NCBI GenBank assembly: GCA_033060915.1
Contig: CM065394.1
Span: 26,225,001-26,289,000 of the forward strand
Length of the DNA: 64,000 nucleotides
Origin: Euryodendron excelsum
Taxonomy: Eukaryota; Streptophyta; Magnoliopsida; Ericales; Pentaphylacaceae
Direction of reading: 5' to 3'
Shown here: piece by piece, positions 44,810 to 56,170 of the stretch
Layout: each line of letters opens with the position of its first letter
How positions within the stretch are numbered: the first letter of the stretch is position 1
The notes under the pieces: generated by a model
Told to the model about the DNA's origin: nothing
The model's input: only the letters and a program-made list of their open reading frames with translations
Databases searched by the model: none
Position numbers and translations under genes: made by a program

Positions 44810-47800
44810 ATGGGCAACTGCTGGAACGCCCCTCCAGAAGTTGGCAAAGTTTTCAGCTCCAATGGTCATTCCGGTAATCTCCTTTTCTGGGTTTTCTTGC
44901 ATGCGATTTGTGTATCCCTCTTCGTTTTTTGGGTTTGCGTTTGAGAATTTATAAAGATTTGCTCTTGTATTTCTATTGTTGAATGTTTTGATTTCGTTGC
45001 ACATTGGTGAGTCTCTTATTTTTTGCTTGTTTAAGGTTTTGATTTGGACATAGAATGGGGTATAATTCGTGGGTTTTTGGAGGCTTGGCTGTTTCTCAAT
45101 GTGTTATTTTCATTTTTTTTCTTATTTTTGAAAATTTTCTTTGTTTTTTTGGGGTTAATATCTTGGTTTAGGAAATTGTAGCAAAATGTTTCTTCAATAA
45201 TGTTTCTTTTGCTTTCTTTCTTTCCTTTCTTCTTCTTCATTTTTCTATTTTTTCGTTTTTTCAAAGGTTTGGCTAGGGTAAAAGTGGTAACTAAATGTGG
45301 GGTTTTCTGGGTTTGGCTGGTTATACAATTGGTTTTCAGGAGAAGTGTTTTAGATTTAAAACAATCGTTTTGGTGGTTTTTCATGCAGCTATTTACCTTC
45401 TTCATTAATTGACTGTTAATGGTACTGCACTTAGCAACCGGCCTCTGAAATTATAGAGACAACAGGAATTCCAATATTAAGGTAAACTTAAAGAAGCATC
45501 TAAACATAATTTCCAATTTTAAGTTAAACTCAAGGAGACTGCATGTAGGGCTGTAAACGAGCCGAGCCGAGTAATGAGTTGTTCAAGCTTGGTTTGAAAA
45601 CCTTAGTGAGCTTGAAAATGTGTGCAAGCTTGGTTTGTTTAACTTTCAAACTGATCTCAAAGGAGTCTTAATCGAGTCGAACACGAGCCGAGAGTAACTT
45701 GAATTTTTTAGTGTGTATAAGCTTATAGAGTGAGCTCATAAACTTAACGAGTTTTAAAATGCGTTCACGCTTGACTTGTTTACATAACGAGCCGATCTCA
45801 AACGAATTTTTAACAAGCCGTACGCGAGCCAAGTTCGAATAGCTTGGCTCGTTTTATAGCCCTAACTGCACGTCTCCTTGGATTGTTCATTTGCTCAGAA
45901 TGTCTACACTCAATCTAATTATTTATGATTCTTATGAAGTAAATCAGTCCATAACTTTGGAATTTTATACTTATCCCATTCATTAAACTACCAGACCTTT
46001 GACTTAGAAAATTTCCCCCATAAGTTTTCCGTTCTCGTCTAATTTTCCCCCACATTCATTTTTTAAATAGGAGTTGCAATGAATTCTTAATTACAACATG
46101 ATGTAATAATTGTTGTGATTCCATGTACTAAATGAGTCTGTAAGTGGGATATGAACTGATTACTGTGATGTCATCATTGGTTATCATCGAATCATTACGT
46201 CTGTGCATTCCTTGTTGATTCTGATTCAAGTTTGAAAAAATGTAGATTGCTTTCGAATGATAATTAAACCAACTTCTAATTGATTACGTGTGGTACTTTT
46301 TGGCTTGGGCTGAATAGCAGTCATGGTATTAAAAATCTGAGAATTCTATCATGTAAAACTGTTGTTGCACTAACTGTGTGCTTTGTTTTCTTGTTAGATT
46401 TGGTCTTACAAATATCCAGTGTAAATGACCTGTGGCGTTACCATGAGGAACATGACACGTTGCTAGGACTACTTTATTGGCTGTTAACAACCATTAGTGT
46501 CTGTCACATGTTGTAAATGATAGTTTTGATCTAAAATACATCTGTCATGCTTTCTTTTCCCTTTCCTTTGACTTATATTCTCACTACAAGTTTTAGACTT
46601 TTCACTTAGCTAGATTTGAATGTTTCTACACTCAATTCTGAGAATAAATCAGGCATAGCAGTTTATTTTTAGGGGTTCACTGGTGAAAACAGAAAATCCT
46701 ACATGCTCAGTTTGATTATTGTATTAATCAACATTTGCAATATATCATTGTGTTGACCCCCTTCTTTTTTGTTTCAAAAGGCAAAACTTAATTAGGATTG
46801 TTTTGGGAAGCTTGGTAGGTATAATTCTAATCATGTTATTAATGCCTAGCTGTATATTTTACTGTACCAACACGTGTAGGTTACTATATTTTATTATACA
46901 TATAATAGTGCATTTCTAGTCATAATGAGTATTCAATCTCAATAATTGCTAGTGTTTCCTTGAAAGAGTGACTTCTAAGACCAAGTGAACTTTAACATCG
47001 AATTCACTGGTTTTCATTACATAAAACTAGTATGATAACAATAGAAAGAAGTCGTTCAGATTTGTGAGTCTTAGAAGTTTATTAGGCTGTTAAAGTTTCA
47101 TGATTTGGGGTCCCTTCCCTCATTGTATTTCATCTAATACTCTTGATACTGCAAATCTGCATCTGTGATTGATACCATGATCCTATAATGGTGTCTTGAA
47201 AGTTTAATATTTGGTGTGAATTTTCAACAATGCCTGATGGTATTCATCAGTGCATCTTTTCTGTGGACATCATAGGGAACAATTAACTTTTTGATATCAT
47301 TATGCATCATTGTAGTTGTTGCTAATGCTATTGCTTCTTTGGCAATAGCATCATCACTAAATACTGTGATATCATTGCCACCCCTATGTCAGATCACCAA
47401 TTTTCTAAAGGGTTTGGTTTTTTTTTTTTTTTTGTAAATTAATGTGAGGAGATTTAATATGGAGTAATGTGGGAGGACTCTATTAGAAATTCTTCGCATG
47501 TGCATGCTACTGTTCCTTTGTTCACACTGCAGATTCCGAGTAAGTAAAACTTGTTTTCCCATAATACCTGAGGCCTCAATCTGTGGTGTTGAAGATTATG
47601 ATCTGAGGTCAAAGTATATTGTGCCTCTAGAAATGGTCCGGAAATAGAACTATTAAACCTAATTAATTACTGACTGTCCATGATAGCTTCGTTAATGGTG
47701 TGAGACATTATCATTATTAGGAAAGTATGAGCACCACCCATTTATATTTAAGAGAGGTTTTATATTCACCTGTGAGAGCATAACTTGACAAATTACCATA

Positions 47801-50800
47801 CTGAGAAATCTTGACACATGAAGTAACAAAACATAAATAATTGTAGTAAAAAGCGTAAACCAGCTGCATTATAGTTTTCCAGTACTTAAAATCGGTGGAT
47901 ATAATTTGAACAACTTCTTCTTGAAATCATGTGGAGTCTTTTCCCTCATTAAGGGATGCTTTTTTGGAAACAACCATCAAAGATGTATACCATCTTCATA
48001 ACAGTGGGTACTTCTGTTTTTGCTTTGTTAGCCACCCAACATGTGTATAGAACATGGCACCAGTTCTTTTGTGTATATATTACGTTTGAATTTGTCTGAG
48101 TTTGCATGGGTACAGAAGCACCATAAAGAGCACTGCAATGAAGTAATAACTATATAAATAGGTTATACTTCTATGAAAAAGACTATAGTGCACTATTTTC
48201 AGCACATTTTCTAGTTAGATAAAGGATTTTTTTTTAATTATATTTGTTTTGTTTAGAATGACAAAACATGGAGATGGTTCTTTGTTGATAAGTGCCTATC
48301 GTGCCAACCATCAAAGATAGATGAGCAATATTACATTTAAACTAGTTTGGAGATGACTCTGGTTAACACGTTATATTGGTCTAACATCTGTTTGTATGCC
48401 TTGTAAATAGCTTGCAGCATGCCATATATTCTTAGACCCAAGTTTAAACACTATTTATATGTGATCTTAAATTCAATTCTTTTAATGTAGTACTTGTCAG
48501 TTTCCACTTCTCCCATACCATCGCATTGTTTTCTCTTTCAGGGGCCACAAAATGTCCGAACAAACCTCCTCCAATTTTGACTATCCATTCATCCAGTGAA
48601 AATGGTAGAACTGGAAAACTGCTAAGTCCAAGCTCCGAGGATGAAATATTGTCATCACCCCATGTGAAAGCCCTATCCTTTAGTGAGCTTAAGAATGCTA
48701 CTAGAAACTTCCGTCCTGACTGTCTTCTTGGAGAAGGAGGCTTTGGAGATGTTTACAAAGGATGGCTCAATGAACGGGCTCTAACTGCTGTACGGCCTGG
48801 ATCTGGAATTGTTGTTGCTGTGAAGAAGCTTAGACCTGAAGGCTTCCAGGGGCATAAAGAATGGCTGGTGCGTTTCTTTCATAATCTGCTTAACTTTTCT
48901 TAATTTTCTGGCTTTACTAATGTACTCGGTGCTACTTGCTTGCAGTCTGAAGTCAATTGTCTTGGCCAACTTCATCATCCAAATTTGGTGAAACTTATTG
49001 GATACTGCTTGGAAGGTGACAACCGGCTATTGGTCTATGAGTTCATGCCCGGAGGCAGCTTGGAGGATCATCTATTTAAAAGTAAGTCGAAGTTCTTAAC
49101 TTTTAACCCTAACAGATTCTTTAAAGTACAATTTAGTAGCCACCAGAGCAAATGCTTTTGTGCCTGTTTCTGATGACCTTTTGTTGATGTTGACCATAAG
49201 TTAAGAATAGCGCAGTTTCTGGTTCTAACCTTGCAAAAGTAATGCCATTTTTTTTTACTAATATTGAAACGTTACCTGATTTTTAGGGAGTGCGCAATCT
49301 CTTTCATGGGAAACAAGGGTTAAAGTTGCCATAGGTGCTGCTCGAGGGCTCTCTTTTCTCCATGGCTCTGAATCGCAAGTTATATATCGTGATTTTAAAG
49401 CTTCTAATGTCCTGCTAGATTCGGTGCGTTGAATAAAAACAAATGCTGTGGTCTAGCTTTGTGAGCTCATTGGCTCAGTCCACAAGAATCCCAACATTGG
49501 GACCTGTTGACTGTTAATTTAGGTCAATCCAGTTTTTACATATCTTTACTGCTAAAACTTGTGGTACTTGAGTTCATACGTCCATTGCTCTTCGTATCTC
49601 TGCGTTTGGTATTTGAGTTGGAGTTCGTTTAGCAAGTGTTCCAGCACTTATTATGCTTCTGTTGCTTCATGTAGGAATTTAATGCAAAACTTTCGGACTT
49701 TGGATTGGCAAAAGCTGGCCCCACTGGGGACCGGTCTCATGTATCTACTCAAGTCATGGGTACTCATGGTTATGCTGCCCCCGAATATGTTAATACAGGT
49801 TTATTTCTTTCCTTCAATAATCAAGTTTTGTTTATGCCATTTGCAGTTCGTATTTGTAAAATTCCAATATTTCATTGTCATCGGTAGCATTTTTATTGGT
49901 GTATTTAAATGGTTATGAAAGAATTAGGTTCCACAATCCACACAGTTACTGTTACTGTTGCTTCTAATTGCCCCTAAGAATTGTTTGACAAATGATCCTT
50001 TACGATGCATTTATTTCATCAATTCGTTGTCTTATTTAGCATTTGATAGTTGAATACTTGTCAACAAAAAAAAAAAAAAGAAAAAAAAAATTGTTGAATA
50101 CTATTACAGTTGTAATGAGATCTGCAGGATAGCTGGACGTGATAGTCAACTACAGCAGTTTAAACAAGTGTTTGTTTTGATTGTTTTAAGATTTATTATT
50201 AATGTATTCCATAAAAAAAACATTTTTAATGGAAAAAGGCTCACATACTTATAACATGAGTCTTAATTGGTTTCGCTTTTACTTATCCATTTGGTACTGC
50301 TGCCACTCAGTTCCCAAAAGAGTCAAGAATGGTGGTTGATTTTCGACACAAATCTTCACTTTAACTTCAGTATTATATTGTATACTAATTTTATTGGTAA
50401 TCATTGAATAGTTATGAGCACTGTTTAAGTTAAGGTGAAATCCTACTAAGGGATATTTTGATTGTTGCCAATAGCCTTTCAACTTTGAATTAAGGGATCT
50501 CTTTATTTCTAGCACAGCATATCCTTAAAACACAGCATGTTAAGAGCTCAGAGACTGTAAACATTTTTCATGTCAATTTGTAGTGGAAGATTTTTAAGAT
50601 ACAAGGGTTTGAACCTCTGTTGCAAAATTAGCATGAACAAACATATGTTTTGAACCATAACTAGTTCCACATATGGTACAATTCTATATGTATCCATAGT
50701 CCACGTGCCCTTCCCTGAGAAAGCTCTTGTTTTGCAATTTAGGTAACTCTTGACAACAAAGATATAATCTTGGGCTTACTGATAAATTACCCAATCTGGT

Positions 50801-53800
50801 TAAAAACTTCTTTAATCAAATTCTATGGTTTCTCCATACCATATGTCACATTTCAGGTTTTACACTAGTCTTACCAGCAGTTGGGATCCATTTCATTGTT
50901 TCTCTGACACAAGATTAGAGCTATTATTTTATAAAATTATAATGTCTCCTATTGTTTCCTTAAATTTTATTTTTGTCCCTTGTGTAATCGTCGTTTGTGA
51001 TGTAAATCATTTTAGCATGATAATGAAGACGTCTTCTGGGTCAATTAGAAAATATTATTGCTGATACATTAAGTCATATGTCTAGTAAAAGATGTACCTT
51101 TATTTCCCACAGTTTGCAAAATACCCCCACAAGGGAAAATAGTCCAGTGGTTAGGTAGTACTGATTACTTGATAGTAATCCCTATCAAAGTGTATGAATA
51201 CATCAGCAACCTACATTTGTGGGGGTAATGGGGAGATTTTTAAGGAAACACCCTTTCAAATTTTGTAATGTACTATTTTTTCTTAATGGTCTCCCCACAC
51301 TATCATAAATTCAGGTTGTTGATGTATTCACACACCACATGTCACCATTTAATAGAGATTACTACCAACTACTCAGTACTACCTTACCGCTAGACTTTTT
51401 TCCCCTCGCAAGATTCATAGCACGCCTAGAACTACTTTTCCAAAAGAAAAACGGACAAATAATAATAATAAAGTAAAAAATCTGTCTTTGCTTGAAAATT
51501 TTTCCAAGCTGGTTTGGGCATACTGCCCATTTTGACGTCATTATTATTTTTTATTCCTAGAATGATGTTACTCTTAAGTTAGGAAATTCTTGTGTTAAGA
51601 AGGGCTACAGTCTAATCCATGTAATATACCCCACAAAATTCCATGGGTTATGCTTTCTAAGAAGCACAAACACTTTTAAGGACACATGTTAGACCGCGAC
51701 TCTCCTCAGACACGTGTCAGACACACATGCAAATGTATCCTATGAGTTTCTAATTTTTTTAAAACTAGACATGCTTTGTACACTTGAGGGTCACATGTAT
51801 CCTTCTCTTAGGTATGCATGAAATACATTGCAAGTTTGAAGGAAATAGCTTGGGAAAAATAATTAAAATCCAAATAATGTGGATTTATACCTATTAATCC
51901 TTCTACCTTCGTGCTTTCTAATTTAGGGATTTCCGAAACCTGAAACTTCCAATTTATTTATAATTAGAGCCTTTTTAAATAGGTATTAAGACTTTTTTGT
52001 CCATGCTTTTCCTTTTTTTTAATTATTTATAAATTATAAGTAGGTACACTTCTTTCAATATGTACTACTTTGATGTAATAAAATATGGACATATCTATAA
52101 ATTTAAAAGGAAAATTGTTGTTATTTTCATATATCTATGTAAAAGTATATTTATTGTGTATTGATTTTTTGTAAATTACCTTGCAAACGTGTCCAACCTG
52201 TTGTATCAATGTCCTGTGCCCGTATGCTATCCGTGCTTCTTAGGTGGCATCAGTAGAGCTGCTAATGAACATATACAATACATGGCAACTCAAATTATGT
52301 TGAACAATAAAGGAGGAAATTGAGGAAATCAAGATGACAAAAGAAAAAGAGCTTCAGTATAGATTAGACCATTAAATATCATTTTTTCCCTTATGCATCC
52401 ATCATAGTCTTCTCCAGGTACTTTCCTAGATTCACCATATAAAGTTCACGTTAGGCTTTGTGATTGAATTTCATATCTTTTCAGTTTGTGGAAGTTAGAT
52501 ACCATAATTAGGATGAAGAAGTATGAAAATTAGGGCATATTTAGGTTTTAACTTCCACGCTGGTAGATGGTCCCTATTTTTTATATTGCTGTAAACCTAG
52601 AAAAGTTACCTTTGACTGTTTTACCATGTCTGAGGGATGAAAATATATGGACTATGATACCATGACAATTATTATACAATGAAAACAACAACATTGCCAC
52701 CACCGTCTCAAAAACACGCAGATAACCTGAAATTCTTTTTGTAGCTGGTGCAACTTCAGAAAAGCAAAGTACAACAATAGAATTTTGGTAGGACATGACT
52801 CACAGTTGGAGAGTATGGTTTCTTCTTTAACTTGAAATGCCCAATCCTACCTTCAAAACTCCTTTTAATAATCATGTGTCACCAACATAATTTTCTCACT
52901 TCAAGTTATGCTATAAGTAAGACCAATTTCATGCTGGAAACAGTATCGTCTCCATTCAGCTTTCCATGACGCCTGTATTTTAACAAAGAATTTCACTAGT
53001 CCAATTTGATTCTACATTGATTTTACTGGTAAAATAACTTTAAATACAATGGGTGATTGAAAAAGTCAATTTAGTCTGTTATTTGTCTCTGTCGGATGTA
53101 TATTGTAACAACAAGAATTCCCCAAAGATAGCCTGTGGTCTTAGATAAGATTGTGAGAAATTGTAGGGCTAAATTAGTTTTCCTCTATTCTCATTCTTGG
53201 AAATTACTGAGTATGACTGACAGAAGATAGAAAAATCTACGTTACCTGAATAACCTGTCAGCTTTAGAAACTTGATTTCATTACCTACACTACTAACTAT
53301 TGGTTGTGTGCGTTGTGTGGTAATATTCGTCTTTTTTATGCCAGGGTTTAAAAATCTTTTGCCAATTTTTAAATTCCATTAGCATTAGCATTGTACTCAG
53401 GATTGAGAAATTTAACCACCATCTCTATGGTAAGTTTAATTGTCAACTTGCTTATGCCAATGTTTTAAAAATCTTTTGTATCAGATATTTTTTAGACTAC
53501 TTTATTGTATACTCAGGACTATGAAATCAAACATCATCCTGGTGATAATGTATTTGGAGTAATGCAGTGGTATGACATAATTTAGCTATATGGTTTTCCG
53601 CTTTTTGTCTATGTAATCTAGGGCCTTCCCAACTCATCCAGTAATTCCTGTGACATGGAACTCATATATATATATATATATAGATGTATATAACTAAGGA
53701 ATGACCTGTGACATTGAACTTATAAACAGTAGCATCGGGTGATAAAACGAAGATTACATGCTTCCATACTAAACCATTTTTTGCTGCAAATTGGAAAGGT

Positions 53801-54323
53801 CTCCTGTCTAAGATCATTTGTGTACAACAGTGCACTTACACAAATGGTTTTCCCACTGGCAGGTCGGCTGACTGCAAAGTGTGATGTATATAGCTTTGGG
53901 GTTGTTTTGCTGGAGCTGCTTACAGGGCGGCACGCTGTTGATACAACCAAGGCTGGTGTTGACCTGAGGTTGGTGGAGTGGGCTATACCCCATTTGGAGG
54001 AGAAACGAGGGCTATTCCGAATTATGGACACGAAGTTGGAGGGCCAGTATCCTCGAAAAGGAGCTTGCATCGCTGTCACTCTTGCGATGCAGTGTGTAAA
54101 TCGTGAGGCAAAAGCTCGTCCCCAAATGAATCAGGTTTTAGCTATTCTAGAAGAGCTTCCGTCCATAAAATGTGCATCTGCTCTACCTTTTCCTTCGGAG
54201 CAACCAATGCTACCTTGCCCTCTTGCCAAGTCCCCAGTATATCATGACCCTCCTCCACCTATGAACGTAACTTCGCCAGGATCTACATTGCCAGCCCCCA
54301 TGAAATCTCCACAGGAACGATGA
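44810..54323 (+). CDS. PBL3: Receptor-like cytoplasmic kinase, PBL2/PBL3 (APK2) type, 6 exons
   Basis: Exons 44810-44873, 48542-48867, 48946-49081, 49287-49423, 49675-49798 and 53863-54323 join in frame (64, 326, 136, 137, 124 and 461 nt) into 415 codons plus stop, all with GT-AG introns. The product begins MGNC (N-myristoylation Gly2, palmitoylation Cys4), so it should sit at the plasma membrane. Kinase landmarks: glycine loop GEGGFG 85-90, Lys116 in VAVKK, catalytic YRDFK with Asp211, DFG Asp229, activation segment [10 protein letters not shown] 250-259. YRD instead of HRD is normal for RLCK subfamily [17 protein letters not shown] and AGPTGD match Arabidopsis PBL2/PBL3. A Pro-rich tail follows the kinase. 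Introns 1 and 5 are long (3668 and 4064 nt) and hold MITEs. The substrate is unknown; relatives relay receptor-kinase immune and growth signals. Confidence 0.92.
45546..45864. mobile_element. hAT MITE (319 bp) in kinase intron 1
   Basis: Ends TAGGGCTGTAAACGAGCC and GGCTCGTTTTATAGCCCTA are inverted. Flanks ACTGCATG (45538-45545) and ACTGCACG (45865-45872) form an 8-bp duplication with one change. The interior has repeated GAGCCGA words. This TIR type is widespread in eudicots. Confidence 0.88.
51141..51396. mobile_element. MITE (about 256 bp) in kinase intron 5
   Basis: AGTCCAGTGGTTAGGTAGTA is paired with TACTACCTTACCGCTAGACT. The arms extend about 100 bp each and include GAATACATCAGCAACC and its near complement. 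Pairing may reach outward through GGGAAAA and TTTTCCCC. No target duplication was secured. Confidence 0.75.
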
Positions 54324-55208
54324 TCAGGAGCTAGTGTTCAACTCAGTTTAGCTCTTCAATGTATAGCCTTTCTTCTTGGCCTAGTTTTATAGGGATAGAA
54401 TCTTTTACCATATTAAGAACATCTTTTTCATTTTCCTTGTCAGTTTATCCTAACAATGGAAAATGAATTCATTCTTTCAGAGGGAAATTAATTCATCAGA
54501 AACTCTCACAACAATGCTATTTGATGAGATGTGCCTACTGTTTCTGATGGTCAATGTGCATGAGCCTATGCCATCATTTTGGATATAGCATAATTTCAGA
54601 AATGCATAGTGGGATGTATTATCAACATGACTTGTTAGTCTACATGGTGTTGAACATCTTTATGCGGCAAAATTATATTTTTGGGGCCATTATACTGGTG
54701 TTTTTTTTAACTAAATCCAGCCAAGCATGTAATGTAACCTTCAGTTATTTATTTTGTTGTCAAGATTTGCCTTTCCAATTTATAAATAGCAAAACGTCGT
54801 CAGGCCTTTAAGAGCCAAATTCTCAATCCATTATTCTCATATTTTTAAAATTTTAGCATAATGACGATGGCCCATGTCATTACATATGGCAATTTGATTG
54901 GTCGTAATAACATTGAATTTTTATTTAAAAACATTAAACTATTCATTGATAAAGAATACTAAGAACATATCTTAATAGCCAATCACCTAAGATTTCAATT
55001 TTGAATTTAAATTTTAAATTTTTGTTTCATTTATTTTATCCGATTGTAACTTTTTAAACTTACTTAATCCGTTTGTAATATCTTTATATATTTTAAATTT
55101 TTGTTTCATCTTTATTTGTAAACTTTTAAACTTATTTTATCTATTTGTAATATCTTTATATTTCTTCAAAATTTTCGTGCATAGCATCGGTTTACTGCTA
55201 GTGCCTTT
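54324..55208. other. Kinase 3' UTR and intergenic
   Basis: The first 100-200 bases are likely 3' UTR. The rest is AT-rich, with a near-direct repeat (TTTTAAATTTTTGTTTCAT at about 55013 and 55092). No other gene recognised. Confidence 0.5.
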
Positions 55209-55809
55209 TGTAAGTGGGATTTTACTGGAAGGTTGGGCCGAACTCTCAAGCCCAAAAATGGATGAGTCCAGGTATCTCCTGCAAGACGAAGAGGTTAGAA
55301 TGGATCGACCCGTAGCGGGCCGATCACACTCCGAAAATTAAGTCAGCAAGCTTAATCGATGAAGACGAATGAGAGTGGTCAATACTGGGGGTTAACTGTC
55401 CATACCTGGCTCTAGGTGCCTTGGGTTTTTATAGAACCCCTGAGGGAGTGTGTTCTGTTTTAGCCTACCAGCAGGCTCTCATGGCCTGCTGGGTAGGCGT
55501 CATCATTGGCGCCGCCTGATTATCCACAGGGCCTGGCGCACCGTCGCGGGGGATTCCGGCTGACTGGACGTGCACGTTGACGTCGCGTGGGCAGCCGCAT
55601 ACGCATTTAATGCGAGTCATCTCTGCATTTAATGCACAGAGACCGCTAGCGGTTTAGGCCCGCCTTTCGTGGTTTGGGCCGCGTTGCGAAGGAGGTCGGC
55701 AGTCTGGCCTTCCCTCTAACTCTAATCTGGGCTAGCAAAGTAGCCCCAACTCTGATTTGCGCAGATTGTGCCTAATCCATTGGGTTGGGCCGGGGGTTAT
55801 TCCCCCACA
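55209..55809 (-). repeat. 3' LTR of element B (601 bp)
   Basis: The plus strand starts TGTAAGTGGGA and ends TCCCCCACA. The start and end match those of the element A LTR (TGTAAGTAAG, GGGCCCACA), and an inner block CACTCCGAAAATTAAGTCAG matches CACTCCGATAATTAAGTCAG of A. Its partner LTR is outside the window. Confidence 0.82.
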
Positions 55810-55823
55810 ATTGCCCCCTAGCC
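55810..55823 (-). other. Polypurine tract of element B
   Basis: The minus strand reads GGCTAGGGGGCAAT, directly before the LTR start TGTGGGGGA. It aligns with the same feature in element A. Confidence 0.7.
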
Positions 55824-56004
55824 ATTGTGTCGTTTTGGGTTCTGAAACGGCCAAGGGATGTAACGGTCACCCGACCACATAAATGGCGGGGATTTTAAAA
55901 AATTCAATGGTGGGGCGTTACTGAATCGACGGCCGACGTGACGCTTAGGCAGAGCGTCATGATTAATGCCGTTTTACTGTGTACGAACCGACGGCTCTGG
56001 TGTG

Positions 56005-56012
56005 TATAAAAG
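56005..56012 (+). promoter_or_regulatory. TATA box of the antisense gene of element B
   Basis: TATAAAAG, 166 bases before the ATG at 56171. Upstream, at about 55938-55958, TGACG and CGTCA form an inverted pair resembling binding sites of TGA-type bZIP factors. Element A keeps a TATAAAAT at the equivalent place. Transcription would run opposite to gag-pol. Confidence 0.6.
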
Positions 56013-56170
56013 ACCAACGCCCTAATCAGTTGGAAGATACTTGCTCTTTTTCCTTTGCCTTCTGAATATCGTGTACATCAGCTGTTTCGGCACCCACCAC
56101 TGTAAGTGCCTTTTGAGCCCGCAACTCCTTTGCTCTTCATTGTGTTCTGCGTTTTGACGGTTGCCCCCTG

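Noticed and set aside
45031..45405. Lys-rich minus-strand ORF of 124 residues in kinase intron 1
   Set aside because: Composition-driven (poly-T/C on the plus strand) and inside a well-supported intron.
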